A stretch of DNA of 25,705 nucleotides from Bondarzewia mesenterica (lineage: Eukaryota > Basidiomycota > Agaricomycetes > Russulales > Bondarzewiaceae), in NCBI GenBank assembly GCA_004802705.1, contig SGPL01000475.1, forward strand, positions 1 to 25,705. Reading direction: 5' to 3'. The notes under the pieces were generated by a model that worked only from the letters and a program-made list of their open reading frames with translations, did no database searches and was not told the DNA's origin. Within the stretch, counting starts at the first letter, position 1, and the number at the start of each line of letters is the position of its first letter. The translations under genes were made by a program, and so were the position numbers. Below, piece after piece: positions 1 through 10,229 of this stretch.

Positions 1-733
1 CCCCGGCGGCAGACTCGGATGCGGAGGAGGAGGAGGAGGAGCCGAGGAAGAAGCGACGGGAAAGGAAGCAGAAGGAGAAGGAGCAGTACAAGTCGGCGCA
101 GTTCGTCGAGGACAGCGACGAGGAGTACGGGAGGGACATCGACGCGTTTTTTGAGCGCGAGCGGGCGTTGAGGGAGCGGGCTGAGCGGGCGGCGGTGGAT
201 AGTGCGTTGGGGATCGGGACGATGAAGAAGGCGGGGACGAAGAAGCGACGGCAGCGCGCGGTGGGGGGCGGGGACACGAAGAGGCGGAGGAAAGCGACGG
301 GGGAGGTGGATCGTGTGGAGGTGCTTGGCTCGCGCTCTGGCTCGGAGGGCGAGGGCGAGGGCGAACAGCGCGACGACGACGCACCTGCGCCCGCGCTGTG
401 CCGCCCAGGGCACGTCCAAAGCCGAGGCCGACGTACCGGACCGCGAGATCTGAAGCAGAAGAGGGCCCGCCTGATTCTGCGTCGTCGGCGAACGACGTGA
501 ACACCGCCGCCGAGGCCGACGATGATCATGTGTCTGTCGAGGGTGTCAGTGTCACTGCGATCCTGGAAGCGGCCTCGACGCGGGAGACGCGCGCCGAGAG
601 CGTATTCGAGGCAGACGCGTCGCTGGGTGTGGCGCTGGCTGATGCGGACGTCGCGGACTCGGAGCTAGGGAAGTCGAGATCGCGACGGAAGGGTCGATGG
701 ACGGTTTCGGACGAGGACGAGGAGGAACTTTGA
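1..733 (+). CDS. TOF1: C-terminal part of a probable Tof1/Swi1 (Timeless-family) fork-protection protein, frame change inside
   Basis: The window opens inside a reading frame (codons start at position 3) that encodes an acidic run, a Lys/Arg-rich stretch, then YKSAQFVEDSDEEYGRDIDA and a FFERERALRER helix, followed by GTMKKAGTKKRR. This order of a phosphorylatable EDSDEE motif and a charged helix in a basic tail resembles the C-terminus of fungal Tof1/Swi1, which with Csm3 stabilises stalled replication forks in the nucleus; that assignment is from memory of the family. The frame stays open to 500, but from about 380-405 a second frame (ending with TGA at 731-733) continues more plausibly with PRARPKPRPTYRTARSEAEE and ends in SDEDEEEL, a typical acidic tail. 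No convincing GT-AG intron joins the two frames, so a one-base indel near 375-405 is likely. The N-terminal Timeless domain lies outside the window. Another nuclear low-complexity protein cannot be excluded. Confidence 0.5.
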
Positions 734-1151
734 GGGACGACGCTAGCGCGCTCTTGGGACGGGCGTTTACGGGGATCAGCGTATTCGGTCCCTGTGATTT
801 ACGACTGTATGATAGAAGTGTATTTTATTTTTCTTCCTAGATTTCAGTCGTCTGTGGCAGGTGTCGTAGCTACATGCTTCATTCGTGCAGAGTGTCGCCG
901 ACTCGGACTTGACTAGTGACTAGTCGGAACGGAAGCAAATTCAAACACGGGTCTTAAATGGGTGCTCGAAGCGCATCTCGGACGAATCGTACTTTGGCTT
1001 GCTAGTAGCTGCGTTCAAATCTGATGGGCCGCCATCGGCAAAGGGAGTGCGGGATACGACCGGTGTCCTGACACAAAGGGGGCTCCAGGCGCGCGGGGTC
1101 CGCTCCCCTTGTCAGAAACTGGCAAAGAATGAAACAGAAACAAAAACAAAA
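734..1151. other. Intergenic, 3' flank of the first gene
   Basis: Contains the presumed 3' untranslated region of the upstream gene, with a T-rich stretch near 820-840. I see no gene, repeat or conserved structure here. Confidence 0.5.
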
Positions 1152-1215
1152 CTCGGGTGCGGGAATGGAACCCGTTCACCCTAAAATACGCCCTTGTTAC
1201 ACTACATAGGTTACC
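1152..1215 (-). ncRNA. tRNA-like sequence (degenerate, Pol III box-like)
   Basis: Read on the minus strand, the end of this stretch forms a T-arm-like hairpin (ACGGG-TTCCATT-CCCGC, four of five pairs) with a B-box-like GGTTCCATTCC. An A-box-like TAGTGTAAC lies about 30 nt upstream and a T-rich run follows at 1140-1151, as at a Pol III terminator. The expected 5' acceptor strand pairing with ACCCGAG is absent and no good anticodon arm forms. It is therefore at best a tRNA relic or a tRNA-derived short repeat, not a functional tRNA. Confidence 0.25.
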
Positions 1216-3321
1216 GCAGTCGGCGCGCAGGCTCATACAAGGCGATGCACGAGCCACTCAGCACGTAGATCTGGGGGGGGAGAGGGCGACGTTGCGCGTG
1301 AGACCCATTCGCATGCCTTTTAGAATGAATGGTAGCTAGATGACGGTGAGAACGCGCGCATCTGCTATTATTAATAAAACAGAGCGGCCGGTTGCGGCTG
1401 ACTGGGTGCTGGGAGGAATATAGACACCGAGCGAGCGCGCGAAATCTCGATAAGCGCCACTAAGCCGACAGATGACGCTTTGGAGTGCAGTGCATGAGAG
1501 GTCGCGGCGGAGGGCGGGTGTGTTGACTGACGGCGGATGACTTTCACGACACGAGCAGCGTGCCACTGGGAGAGATGCCCGCTGGAAAAAAAAAGATCGA
1601 CTCAATTGTTGCTGGCTTCAATATCAACGGATTCGGTTCTCCGCCGCCACCATGTCAAGAAGAAGGACAGGGTCGACCGGGCGTGGAAGTGACGGACTCG
1701 TGGTTCCAGTGTGTCGGTTTGATGCGGCGCAGGGTGGTCCCGCCGGCAGCCCAGCGGCCAGGAGGAAGTGGGCATCTGGTGCTGTGCAGCGTTGCGTGCT
1801 GCGCTGCGCGCTGGGACTCGCCCTCTCGCGCACCGTCCCCTCGCGTACGAACGCTCTTCGAGGTCGGGATCACGGGGCAGTATTTGTCCGTGCGCAAAGG
1901 CGCCAGGGCGCCATCGTGCTTAAGTTACAAGCTGTGTAGTGAGCAGAGTGAGCTTACCAAGAGGGGAAAGGACCCTTTTCTCCTTCCCCCTCCCGGCCTC
2001 GCCAACCTTGGTATGTATATAGAGATTCTACTGATGGAAACCCAACAAAAGAAAATGAACATGGATCCGTTGGGCCGCGTGGGTGCGTGCCACCGCGCGT
2101 CGGAAGCATTGCAGCTTGGACAAGGGCAACCGGCAAACGCCGGTCCGTTTTGCACGTCCGCGACGGGCCCAATGTGCTTCCGTGGGCCCCTCAGGTCAGG
2201 TCAACGCTCCTCCCCCCTTTTCAGATCGCCGTTCGTCGCGATCCTTTTGGGTGATGGAGGATTTGCTCTTATCGTGTTTTGGGGGGCCTTGATGTTCCTA
2301 GGGCTTCCTCCCACCATTGTATGGTGAGTAACTGCATGCAGATTTTCCAAGGAGAATCAAGACATGTGCACACTGGCGTACGGGTGCAAGCTGTATCTCC
2401 ACTTGCCTCTCTTGGCCGTCCGTTGTTCACCGTCTTGAGCTCGAGGGGCCCGTGTGTCAAGAGGTTCTTTTCCCCTCTTTTCGTGCCGCGATGGGTTCAA
2501 GAGCGGGCCAGGCAAGTGGAATGAAAATCGATGGCTGGCCGCGTCAAGTGCACTGACACGACGACAGAGGAGAACCTAGCCAGTCCGTTCGGGGGATCCA
2601 GGCTCGGATGATCAGACAGGCAGACAGACAGGCTTCCTCTGAAAACGGAGGCAGGGGTGATTGACGCAGGCGACGGCGGCGAGGACGGCGACAGGTCGCC
2701 AATCAGTTGCGTGCGATCACAACGTGGACTTGATGCGGCGGCACGCGAGGCCCCTTTCGGGGCGTGCTGAGGGCGCGATTCAGCATTTCCCCATCGAAGG
2801 CGAGGGTGCTGGAGTTGATTATCAGCAAGAGCCTTTACGAGGAGGGGGGACCGCGTGCCGAGAAGCCTGGCGGGGACGCAGGGTTGGCGGTGGGGCGCAA
2901 AGAGTGGACTGGAACAAGAGAGAGGACGCCGGGGATCTGCCCGTGGTGTTTGATATTCGGCAAAATACTGACGAGAGCGAAAAGATTATTTCCTTGAGTG
3001 AGGGGGCGTACGAGGATTTGGTTGCCGTCGAGGACGCCCCAGACCGGGATGGGGAGGTGGCTTAAGGCCGCGGAGGAGAGGAAAAGGGAATAAGAAGAGG
3101 AAAAGAAAAGAAAGAGAGAGTGGACGGCGAATTGACACGGAAGAGAAGCCAACGCGCTGACCAAACGACGCGAATTCGCCGGGTAAAAGCAAGTGGGGGT
3201 CCAACACACCGTCCCAGCCCCGTCTCCTTAAATCGCGACTCGCCTTGTTTTCCCTGCACTCGCTCTCCTCTCTCGTTTCCAACCCCGCTCTGCCCTCCTC
3301 TTACAACATCCGTTACGTTAC
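1216..3321. other. Long non-coding stretch upstream of the bZIP gene
   Basis: About 2.1 kb with no gene I can support. Several open frames exist (for example a GTG-initiated frame at 1560-2327 and 2661-3065) but they lack recognisable domains and are likely chance frames in GC-rich DNA. Short CAGA repeats occur near 2610-2630, and a purine-rich run at about 3070-3120 precedes the bZIP start. The final 200 bases are pyrimidine-rich, as expected for a basidiomycete core promoter and 5' leader. Confidence 0.4.
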
Positions 3322-4771
3322 ATGCCAATGACAATGGCCCAAGCTGGCACCGCCAATCCAACCCCCGCGCCTCCATCTGATCGTCCCGAGCGAAGCCGTA
3401 ATGCGAAGGCCCAGGCAAGACATCGCGCGAAGCGGAAGGCTTACATTGAGCAGGTCCGTTCGTCATCCTCTTTTTCAGTCGCGACGCGTCGCTCAAAGCC
3501 ATCCAGCTCGAGCAGACCGTCACCAAGCTGCAGACGGTCCTGGCGCTCTCGCCCGAGCAGGTCGCCGCCCTTCCCCCGCCGTCCGCGCGGATCCGCCAGC
3601 TCGAACAGGAAAACGGCAAGCTGCTCAGGGAGAACGACGAGCTCCGCCGACAGCTCCAGCTCTCGTCGCGACGCTCCTCTCTTATCGCCACCGATCCCCA
3701 CTTTGACGTCGGCCGCCGCAGCTCGTTCCAGTCCGCGTCCAGCGACGGCTACTCGGACCGCGACCTCAAGCGCAGGAGGATGTCCGCCAGCGTCGACGAC
3801 GTCTACATGGTGACTCTTCTTCCTCCACCGCCTCGACATGCGTCGCTCACCCCGCCGCAGAGCCCGAGCCAGACCCCCAGCCCGCACACCACCGAGGCGC
3901 TCGCCCACCCGTCGCAGTTCTCTCCCCCGCCCCTCTCCCAGTCTTACATGTCCTCGTCCGCGCCCACCAGCGCGTATTCGAGCCCGGGCACCCTCGGTCT
4001 TCACAACACGTCCTTCGGTTACCACCTTCCGGCCGTGCACGCGCCCAGCCCGACCACCGCATACTCGGCAAGTACCTCTTTTCCGCATCGTTGACTTTCT
4101 CCTCCCCGTCCCCTTCTCTCGCCCGCCCTTTTTGTTCCGTTTCGCGTAAAAATGGCCAGTTGAGCTTCATCGGCGAGACTGTGTCTGATTCTCGGGCTTC
4201 GGATCCTAGTGACATTGCCGTCAACAGCAACCGACACACGAACAGCAGCAACAACAACAGTACCAGCACCAACAACAGCACCAGCACCAGCAACAACTAC
4301 AACAACAGCAGCAACACCATCCCCATCACCTCGCCATGTCCCTCCAAACCCGCGGTTCGCTTGGCGGCGCGCTCGGCCCTCCGACCGCGTTCGCAGCACC
4401 ATCCTCGACGTCCGCGTCTTCTGGCCCGTCCGCAGCGTCTGCTGCCCATCACCATCATCACTACGAAGTTGTCAAGGTAGAGGACGACAACTACATCGTG
4501 AGTCACCCACCCGCCCGCGCCATCGTCTTTCTCCTCCTTTAGGTCATTTCGAGCGCTCACGCTTCGTCGTTTCTCCCCGGCGTAATACCAGTCTCCGACG
4601 CACGAAAACGGCTCGCATAGCCTGAGCTACCCGCCCATCCTCCCCCCTTTCAACCCCAACATCAACGGCAATCATCATAGCATCCCCAACGTGCAGTCGT
4701 CGTCGTCGTCGTCGTCCGACATGAATTCGTGGCACGCGTACTCGTCGGACCGCACGCAGATACATCATTGA
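3322..4771 (+). CDS. bZIP transcription factor, Yap/AP-1-like basic region, Gln/His-rich C-terminal half
   Basis: Nuclear DNA-binding regulator. Exon 1 (3322-3453) encodes a short Pro/Ala-rich lead and the basic region RSRNAKAQARHRAKRKAY (residues about 25-42). After an intron at 3454-3506 (GT-AG, 53 nt), exon 2 (from 3507) continues with the zipper LEQTVTKLQTVLALSPEQ and a second heptad block RQLEQENGKLLRENDELRR, then Ser/Pro-rich sequence. The fungal AP-1 signature NxxAQxxFR appears as NAKAQARHR, with His for Phe. A later exon (4228-4497) encodes a Gln/His-rich tract; the last intron is 4498-4591 and the last exon 4592-4771 holds a six-Ser run and ends at TGA. The intron before 4228 is uncertain: a GC donor (GCAAGT at 4068) to the acceptor at 4227 keeps phase, possibly with a 21-nt exon at 4160-4180. 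ATGs at 3322, 3328 and 3334 are in frame; the first is used. About 380 residues. Targets unknown. Confidence 0.85.
4228..4335 (+). repeat. CAA/CAG/CAC low-complexity tract coding for Gln and His
   Basis: A coding trinucleotide-rich tract inside the bZIP gene, dominated by CAA, CAG and CAC codons, encoding a Gln-rich run that ends in His residues just before HLAMSLQ. Such tracts vary in length between strains and often act as activation regions; that role is inferred. A shorter TCG repeat (six Ser codons) lies at about 4697-4716 in the last exon. Confidence 0.8.
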
Positions 4772-5560
4772 TCCGCATCCGCGCGCCGGGGCTTCCTCCC
4801 TCTCTTCGTTCTCGTCTGTCATTTGTCTTTTAGAGTTCACGTCCTCGTTGGCTTTTTGTTTTCTTTTTTTTTTTGGTCTGTTCGAGTTCGGTTCGGACGT
4901 TGTACGCATACACACACACCCTCTACACACCACGCCACACACAGTCGAGTCGCAGTCTCTTTGCTTTGCTTCCAAAAAAAAATGAAAAACAAGGAGAAAA
5001 AAAATCGTTACTGACTCGCTAACACGCACGCACTTCCCGACTTTTGCTTTCGTGCGTCGTTTCCGCGTCCGTTCCGTCGTCGCTGTCGTATACTTGTATC
5101 ACTCGCTTTTTCCCGTCCCTTCCTCGAGTCCCTTCCCCACTTTTCTTTTTCTTTTCTTCTGCTCCTTGCTGTTGGTTAGCCGGTCCCCTTTCCCTGCTGT
5201 TATCCTAACTCCCTCTCGCCTCATCCCTACCCTCGTGTCCATCATCCTCCTTGTACTGTCACGCACGCACGCATGCTTCCATATACTCCCGTCCCTCCTC
5301 CACACCATCATCATCATCCCACCACTACCACCGTCTTCATCATGCCCCATCGTCCATCACTGATTCAAAAACACATGCCCTCCCTCGCAGTTCTACATTA
5401 CAAACCATCTCTCTCCTATCCGAAACACCCATGGGCCAAAAAAAAAAATTGCTGATGCACCCGACGACGGGTACGAAGGGGGTTTTGCCGGCGCCGAGGG
5501 GTGTGATGCTATTGCCATGTACTTGTATTATCGTATATAGAGTCGAATTCCAGGGTCCGT
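4772..5560 (+). other. 3' flank of the bZIP gene, strongly pyrimidine-rich
   Basis: No gene. The stretch contains T runs near 4860-4875, short CA repeats near 4908-4942, and a long C/T-rich region at about 5085-5345 whose translated frames are only Ser/Pro/Leu low complexity. It probably includes the 3' untranslated region of the bZIP gene. Confidence 0.45.
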
Positions 5561-8500
5561 GATACGGTCACCTGCGTGTGCCACAAGATAGGTCCCTGCG
5601 TGCATATGCATACGCGGTACGTGGGCATGTGGGCATGTGGACAGCGGAGAACTGGGGCCTTGTCAATTGACAATCGTACCCACTCTGAACCAGAACACAC
5701 TCGCTCGCTTGCCTGCCGGAATCGCGGGACTACCGTACCAGCCGCAGTAGACAATAGATATCACGGTGTGTGCTGGACCACACGTACTCTGCAGGGGGGG
5801 GGGACTTCAAGTGGTCGAAAACGCCAAGTCGTGTATCTCACATCGCGACACCACTTCACTTGAAGTTCAGACTCGACCTCGACCTCGATATCGCTCCGAG
5901 TTCATCGATCGCGCACGGACGGACGGACGCACAGCCAGCCCTCTCACGATGTACAGTATACGCCTACACCGCTCCGCGCAGTCCATACGCTCCCCCCCCC
6001 CTGTATGCGTGCAACACGCGAATCGGTCCTAGTATGCAGTGCTTCATTGATACTAGTATGCAGTGCTTCGTCGATACGATATGATAGGATGGATCTCTGG
6101 TCGGTGCTTCCTGGTGCTTCGACGACTGCGAATTCAGAGCCCTGCCGCGGCGGGAGGCCGCACGGCCGATACATCATACATCACATAGGGTTTTTCCCAT
6201 CGGCCGCTGACAGCGATAGGCCCTCGCAGCGCATCGTCCGAAGGACGAAGAGGACCGTCACGCACAGCACGCCGCGTGGATCGTGGATGTATTCTGAGAG
6301 GTTCCGAGCGTGGGGTCCTGTGACCGGATTCAAATTCAAGTGTTCAGATCCATTCCGAACGACGACGTCGTTGCGGGAGTCGGAGTCGCACGCGAGTCGC
6401 AGTACATACTTGACACGTCGGGCGTCGCATGGCAAGCAGGTTTCGTCGTCGTCCAAATCGCAAAAGGGGGCGCACGGGCCTTAGCAAGACGTTCCCGGTA
6501 TGAACTGATGATCGTGAGGACGGTACCGAGCACCTTTGACAAACGTATCCCGGTCAGGGTAGGCAGGAATTCGAATCCGCGACATGCCTTGCCTTGCCTG
6601 ACATGAACGTGGAGACAGGAGACATTCATGGTCAAATGAACACGGCCGAGCCAGAAGCGCGTGCGGGAATATTTCATTTCGAGTGTCCAGGGTTCGCAGG
6701 CAGGTGGGAGAACCTAGAAGACCCCCCTCTCCGACGCCTTCTTCGTTCATTCAAAAGTCAGGATCAGCAGATTGTTTGCATGCATGATAGAGTAGAAGCA
6801 TGCCCGGATGGAGTCAGAGTCGTGCCGTGCTCACCAGTTTAGGCCCTAGATACATAGCTCGGTGCATACGGTGCTAGCCACCGCCGCGGCGCGCGGTTCA
6901 CAAAAAAGCGAGTATCGATGCCCATCCGCGTAAGTATAAAATATACTGCCAGGGCGTTCTGCGTGCCGCGGCGTGACGGCGTCTATGTATAACCTGCGCG
7001 CAGCGGGCGAATCGGATTTTTTGGCTATTAATAATAATTGAACACGCAGCTGGCGACAAAGTTATGGGCACTCGCACTGCAGAACACGTATAAGTAGACC
7101 CTACCAAGAGTCAGGATTCCTGGTTTCTCGACTCGATCCCGGGGGAGTGAGAACAACAGTTAGAAAGGAAGGAGAACTGCTGGACCCACTACACACATAC
7201 CTTCTTCACTTAGCTCGCCGCGTTTGGGCCCATAGCAAGAAAAGAAGCATGCACTTGCCTCATTCGAGTTCTCCGTCGACCGTCGACCGTCGATTTCGAA
7301 AGTCCGTGCAATCCATCTCCTTCTGTAGTGGCACGACAGGGCGGAGCCATTGATACTGTATCTGTGTTGTATAAATATAACAACAGATGTGCCCGCACCT
7401 AACGCGGACGGAAGAAGCAACTTGGCTTTCCCGCGCCCCCCCTCCCCTCCCGGTTACCCGTCATGGTGGCCTGCAAAAGAAGACGACGACGAAAGAAAGA
7501 GAACCGAATGTCAACGATCTCCATCCGTCCACCCGTCCGTTCGAACTCGATGAGCCAGTTCAGAAAACTCGTCAGAGACTCGATCAATATCAGAATGCTT
7601 ATAAACACGCGCGCTCGGGTTTCCCAGTGATTGTTGAGCGCCTCGAAGTATCAACAACGACCTGATGATGATACTGACTGGCGCCACTCGTGCGCCTCCA
7701 AATTCATGCCCAAACATGTACTCACTTCAAAGGGCACATGCATTCGTGCATGATCCAAGTGATCGCGCGAGCAGGCTCCGGATCCCAGTGTGGATCCCAA
7801 ACGGAGTGGTCGGTCGGTCGGAATATCGGCTCCGAGACAACACCTTTGGGACATCGAGAGCGCTCGTGCTGGGTGTGAGTTAATCTGGGAAAGGAAAGGA
7901 CGGACGGAACGGGTACTCGCACTCGGGCATCGCCCGGAAAGCCAAGTCGATCAACAAAGTTGCTCCCTCCCTGTGTATCTCTGTGTGTCCCTCTCGGGCA
8001 CAGGCGGTATCGACGAAGACCACACCACCCCTCCCAGCCCCTGTTTGCTCCTCACCTGACTTCCTCATTCTCTCGCGCGGACCTGACAGAACCGATTTTC
8101 GAGCGAATTTAAAATAGTCTGACAGTCTCCAGTGGGGGCCATTTCATGCGCGACTTTTTTAATAGTTTTTTCCCCTCATTCTGCGTCGCAGCAAGTGATC
8201 AAGTTGGCCGCGTGATGGTTTCCGCGAGAAAGGCGAGTTGTTCGGTACGACTGGATGGGGCGGGCCGTGGACAGGAGAAGGCAGACAAGCGAATCGCATG
8301 TAGTCTGCTCGGCCTCCCGTTGGACCCTGCAGGGTCAGCATGCCTGTCCCAGGCTGTCAATCGCTAGGTCAGCCCTCGGATGGACGGAAAATCGGCGAAA
8401 GAAAGGTCGACACTGCCCCTGCCCTCTCTGAAAGGCTGAAAAAATCACATATTCTTTGCAGCGGCGAAGAACACAGTATACCCACTTACCTCCAATTTGC

Positions 8501-9244
8501 GCGCCTGCGCCTGGCTGTCGCTGATGGATGGAAATGGACCTGACGTACGCAAGAATGGAATGCCCAATTCCCCTCCTGTTTTGCCTGTCGAGAACACTGA
8601 AACAGACCCACGAGCAGTCCCGTCCAACGACTCACGGACCCACAAAGCACGTCGGCTGGGGAGTAAGCTCCGCGACAAATGGCATAGACAAGAAGGACGC
8701 ACATGATCCCCATATGTACGGACGCATGTCCTGTATGAAACTTCTCCAAATGATGCCCGTGTCCCAGCTTCTCCTCGCGCCCAAGTCGGCAGTAGAAACG
8801 CCCCACAGGCCGGCGAGGCCAGTGGCGAACCGCACGCGCACAGTCAGCAACCAGCAAAGAAACAGTAATCTGACTTCACCTCTAGATAAGTATTTCTACT
8901 GACTGGAAGTCAAATATTTCGAGAATCAGAAGAAGATGCTGCAGTCTGGGTGCCCGCACGCTTGCTGTCATATGACTGTCTCCTAGACACATTCAGCCCG
9001 TCACCACGGTCATATTCATGTCAGTATCTCGGGATGAGGCTTGGACGTTGGGCGCCATTAAAATGCTGGTCCTTCTACTCATAAAAAATAGTAGGGTGCT
9101 TACTGGATGACGTTCAATACATGCATACTGAATGAACACAGCCTGCTGTGCAAGGGTCACGATGAAAACTGAAAGTAAGGGGAATTGGTCCATACTAGAT
9201 GCGCCGCGGAGCGGAGAACTTGGAACACGCAGCACGTTGTAGGC
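5561..9244. other. Gene-poor stretch of about 3.7 kb
   Basis: I find no reading frame with a recognisable domain or convincing chain of exons on either strand. Open frames are short (mostly under 130 codons) and overlap one another on both strands. Visible structure is limited to a 24-bp tandem duplication (6030-6077), GGAC/GGAC-type short repeats near 5917-5930, and a short GTCGACC repeat near 7273-7290. It may hold non-coding transcripts or decayed sequence. Confidence 0.4.
6030..6077. repeat. Tandem duplication of a 24-bp unit
   Basis: Two adjacent copies, 6030-6053 and 6054-6077, share TAGTATGCAGTGCTTC and GATAC, and differ at two positions in between. No gene overlaps it; it looks like a recent slippage or repair duplication. 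Confidence 0.85.
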
Positions 9245-9445
9245 TTAAGGTGGGAAATTTGCCTCAATGGTGGGGAGCTTTTCCGAGCAGACCGAGGTAG
9301 AAGGAAAGGCTGAGATGCACGCGTTGCGGTCTAAGATCTGGAGGACACCGATGTTTCTTTCCCCGAGTTCGTGTAATCGTCCTGACGTCAGCTTCAACAC
9401 GTATCCCGTGACCGCAACGCGACGCGTCGCGTCGTCATCTGGCAC
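9245..9445 (-). other. Orphan exon-like fragment, unidentified
   Basis: On the minus strand a frame that follows a good acceptor (ACCAACAG just upstream) encodes WVPDDDATRRVAVTGYVLKL and then GRLHELGERNIGVLQILDR before reaching a stop. Its composition is protein-like, unlike the surrounding frames. I do not recognise the family, and I see no start codon or partner exon. It lies directly left of the inverted-repeat element at 9513, so it may be a gene remnant. A minus-strand frame at 10278-10455 on the other side of the element (contains KYKLKGHWGPFMYSVDGL) could be another piece, but the two cannot be linked from sequence alone. Confidence 0.25.
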
Positions 9446-9512
9446 CCACTGTTGGTTGCAAAAATTGAACGTTTGAACGATGGCTCAAAAGGACAAAGCA
9501 AGAGTTGAAAGA

Positions 9513-9558
9513 CTGAAAGCTATTCACCCAACAACTTTTTGTCGAAAGTCTCGTTACG
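9513..9558 (+). repeat. Left terminal inverted repeat
   Basis: Begins ACTGAAAGCTATTCACCC and ends GTCTCGTTAC. Matches the reverse complement of 10230-10277 at every position except one missing T in a T run and one missing G. Confidence 0.85.
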
Positions 9559-9807
9559 TAATCAGAATAAGCGGGACAAGTCCACCATCGACACTTATCT
9601 ATGACAGATTGCATCCAGACAGGCATCAGGATAAGCCCTGAAATGAGGTTAAGTATACAATTAAAAAAAAAATCCAAATCAAATCCAGAAGATGTTTTTA
9701 AAAACAAAATGTGTAAAGCACCTCAGGAAACAATCAAAAATCTTGAGATAGTATGTCCTAAGATATGTCAATGTCAAGACAAGGCTATTCTGAGATGAGG
9801 AATATAT

Positions 9808-9905
9808 TAAAAAAGAAGATAAACTGCAGGATTCGAACCCTCAACCTTCTTACATATCACGTGGCCATCACGGGTGATTTACCCATAACACTATCATAAC
9901 ATATG
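9808..9905 (-). ncRNA. tRNA-like Pol III unit inside the inverted-repeat element
   Basis: Minus-strand reading gives an A-box-like TAGTGTTATGGGTAAATCAC, a hairpin CGTG-ATGGC-CACG where an anticodon arm could be, and a perfect B-box GGTTCGAATCC within a T-arm-like hairpin (loop TTCGAAT). A run of six T (plus-strand A at 9809-9814) follows a few bases downstream, as in a Pol III terminator. The acceptor strands do not pair and the anticodon loop is irregular, so a working tRNA is unlikely. A tRNA pseudogene or tRNA-derived promoter captured by the element is more likely. Confidence 0.4.
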
Positions 9906-10048
9906 TGATTGTGACAATGAGTAAAATATGTATGTTTATTTTCTTTGTCTTATTCGAATAACCCTTTTGCTGGTGGATGCCTTTTTGCAAGCATTCCGAG
10001 GTCTTTTTTAAATTGTCTTCTAAATTCTTTCTTGCTTGTGCTCAGAGT

Positions 10049-10076
10049 GCATCGACAGCGTATGCGCTGTCGGTGC
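10049..10076. repeat. Hairpin with 12-bp arms inside the element
   Basis: GCATCGACAGCG and CGCTGTCGGTGC form a stem with one mismatch and a 4-nt TATG loop. It begins a GC-rich block (to about 10118) that stands out in the AT-rich element. Confidence 0.8.
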
Positions 10077-10229
10077 GGCGGCGGTCATCGCGCGCCCCGC
10101 CCGCAGGGCGCTGATGCGCCTGGCCTTCTATTTCAAATTCCTTATTATTAATTTATTAATTTATCATCTTATTACAGCTTATTACTACTTACAAGTCGCT
10201 CAGGCATAACGGCGGTCTATGTCGCTTAT

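Noticed and set aside
1560..2327. 255-codon open frame on the plus strand
   Set aside because: Begins with GTG, has no recognisable domain, mixed low-complexity composition, and is overlapped by open frames on the other strand; likely chance in GC-rich DNA.
2661..3065. 134-codon open frame, acidic C-terminal part
   Set aside because: No clear start context or domain; the last third looks somewhat protein-like but nothing else supports a gene.
3810..3860. Possible 51-nt in-phase GT-AG intron in the bZIP gene
   Set aside because: The sequence is open and reads as Pro-rich protein like its surroundings, so it was kept as coding; it cannot be excluded.
3441..4088. 215-codon open frame on the minus strand
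   Set aside because: Arg/Gly-rich antisense shadow of the bZIP exon.
5052..5363. Hydrophobic 103-codon frame
   Set aside because: Translation of a C/T-rich tract; Ser, Leu, Pro and Phe only reflect base composition.
6560..6600. TTCGAAT T-loop-like sequence
   Set aside because: No A-box, no T-stem pairing beyond three pairs, no terminator.
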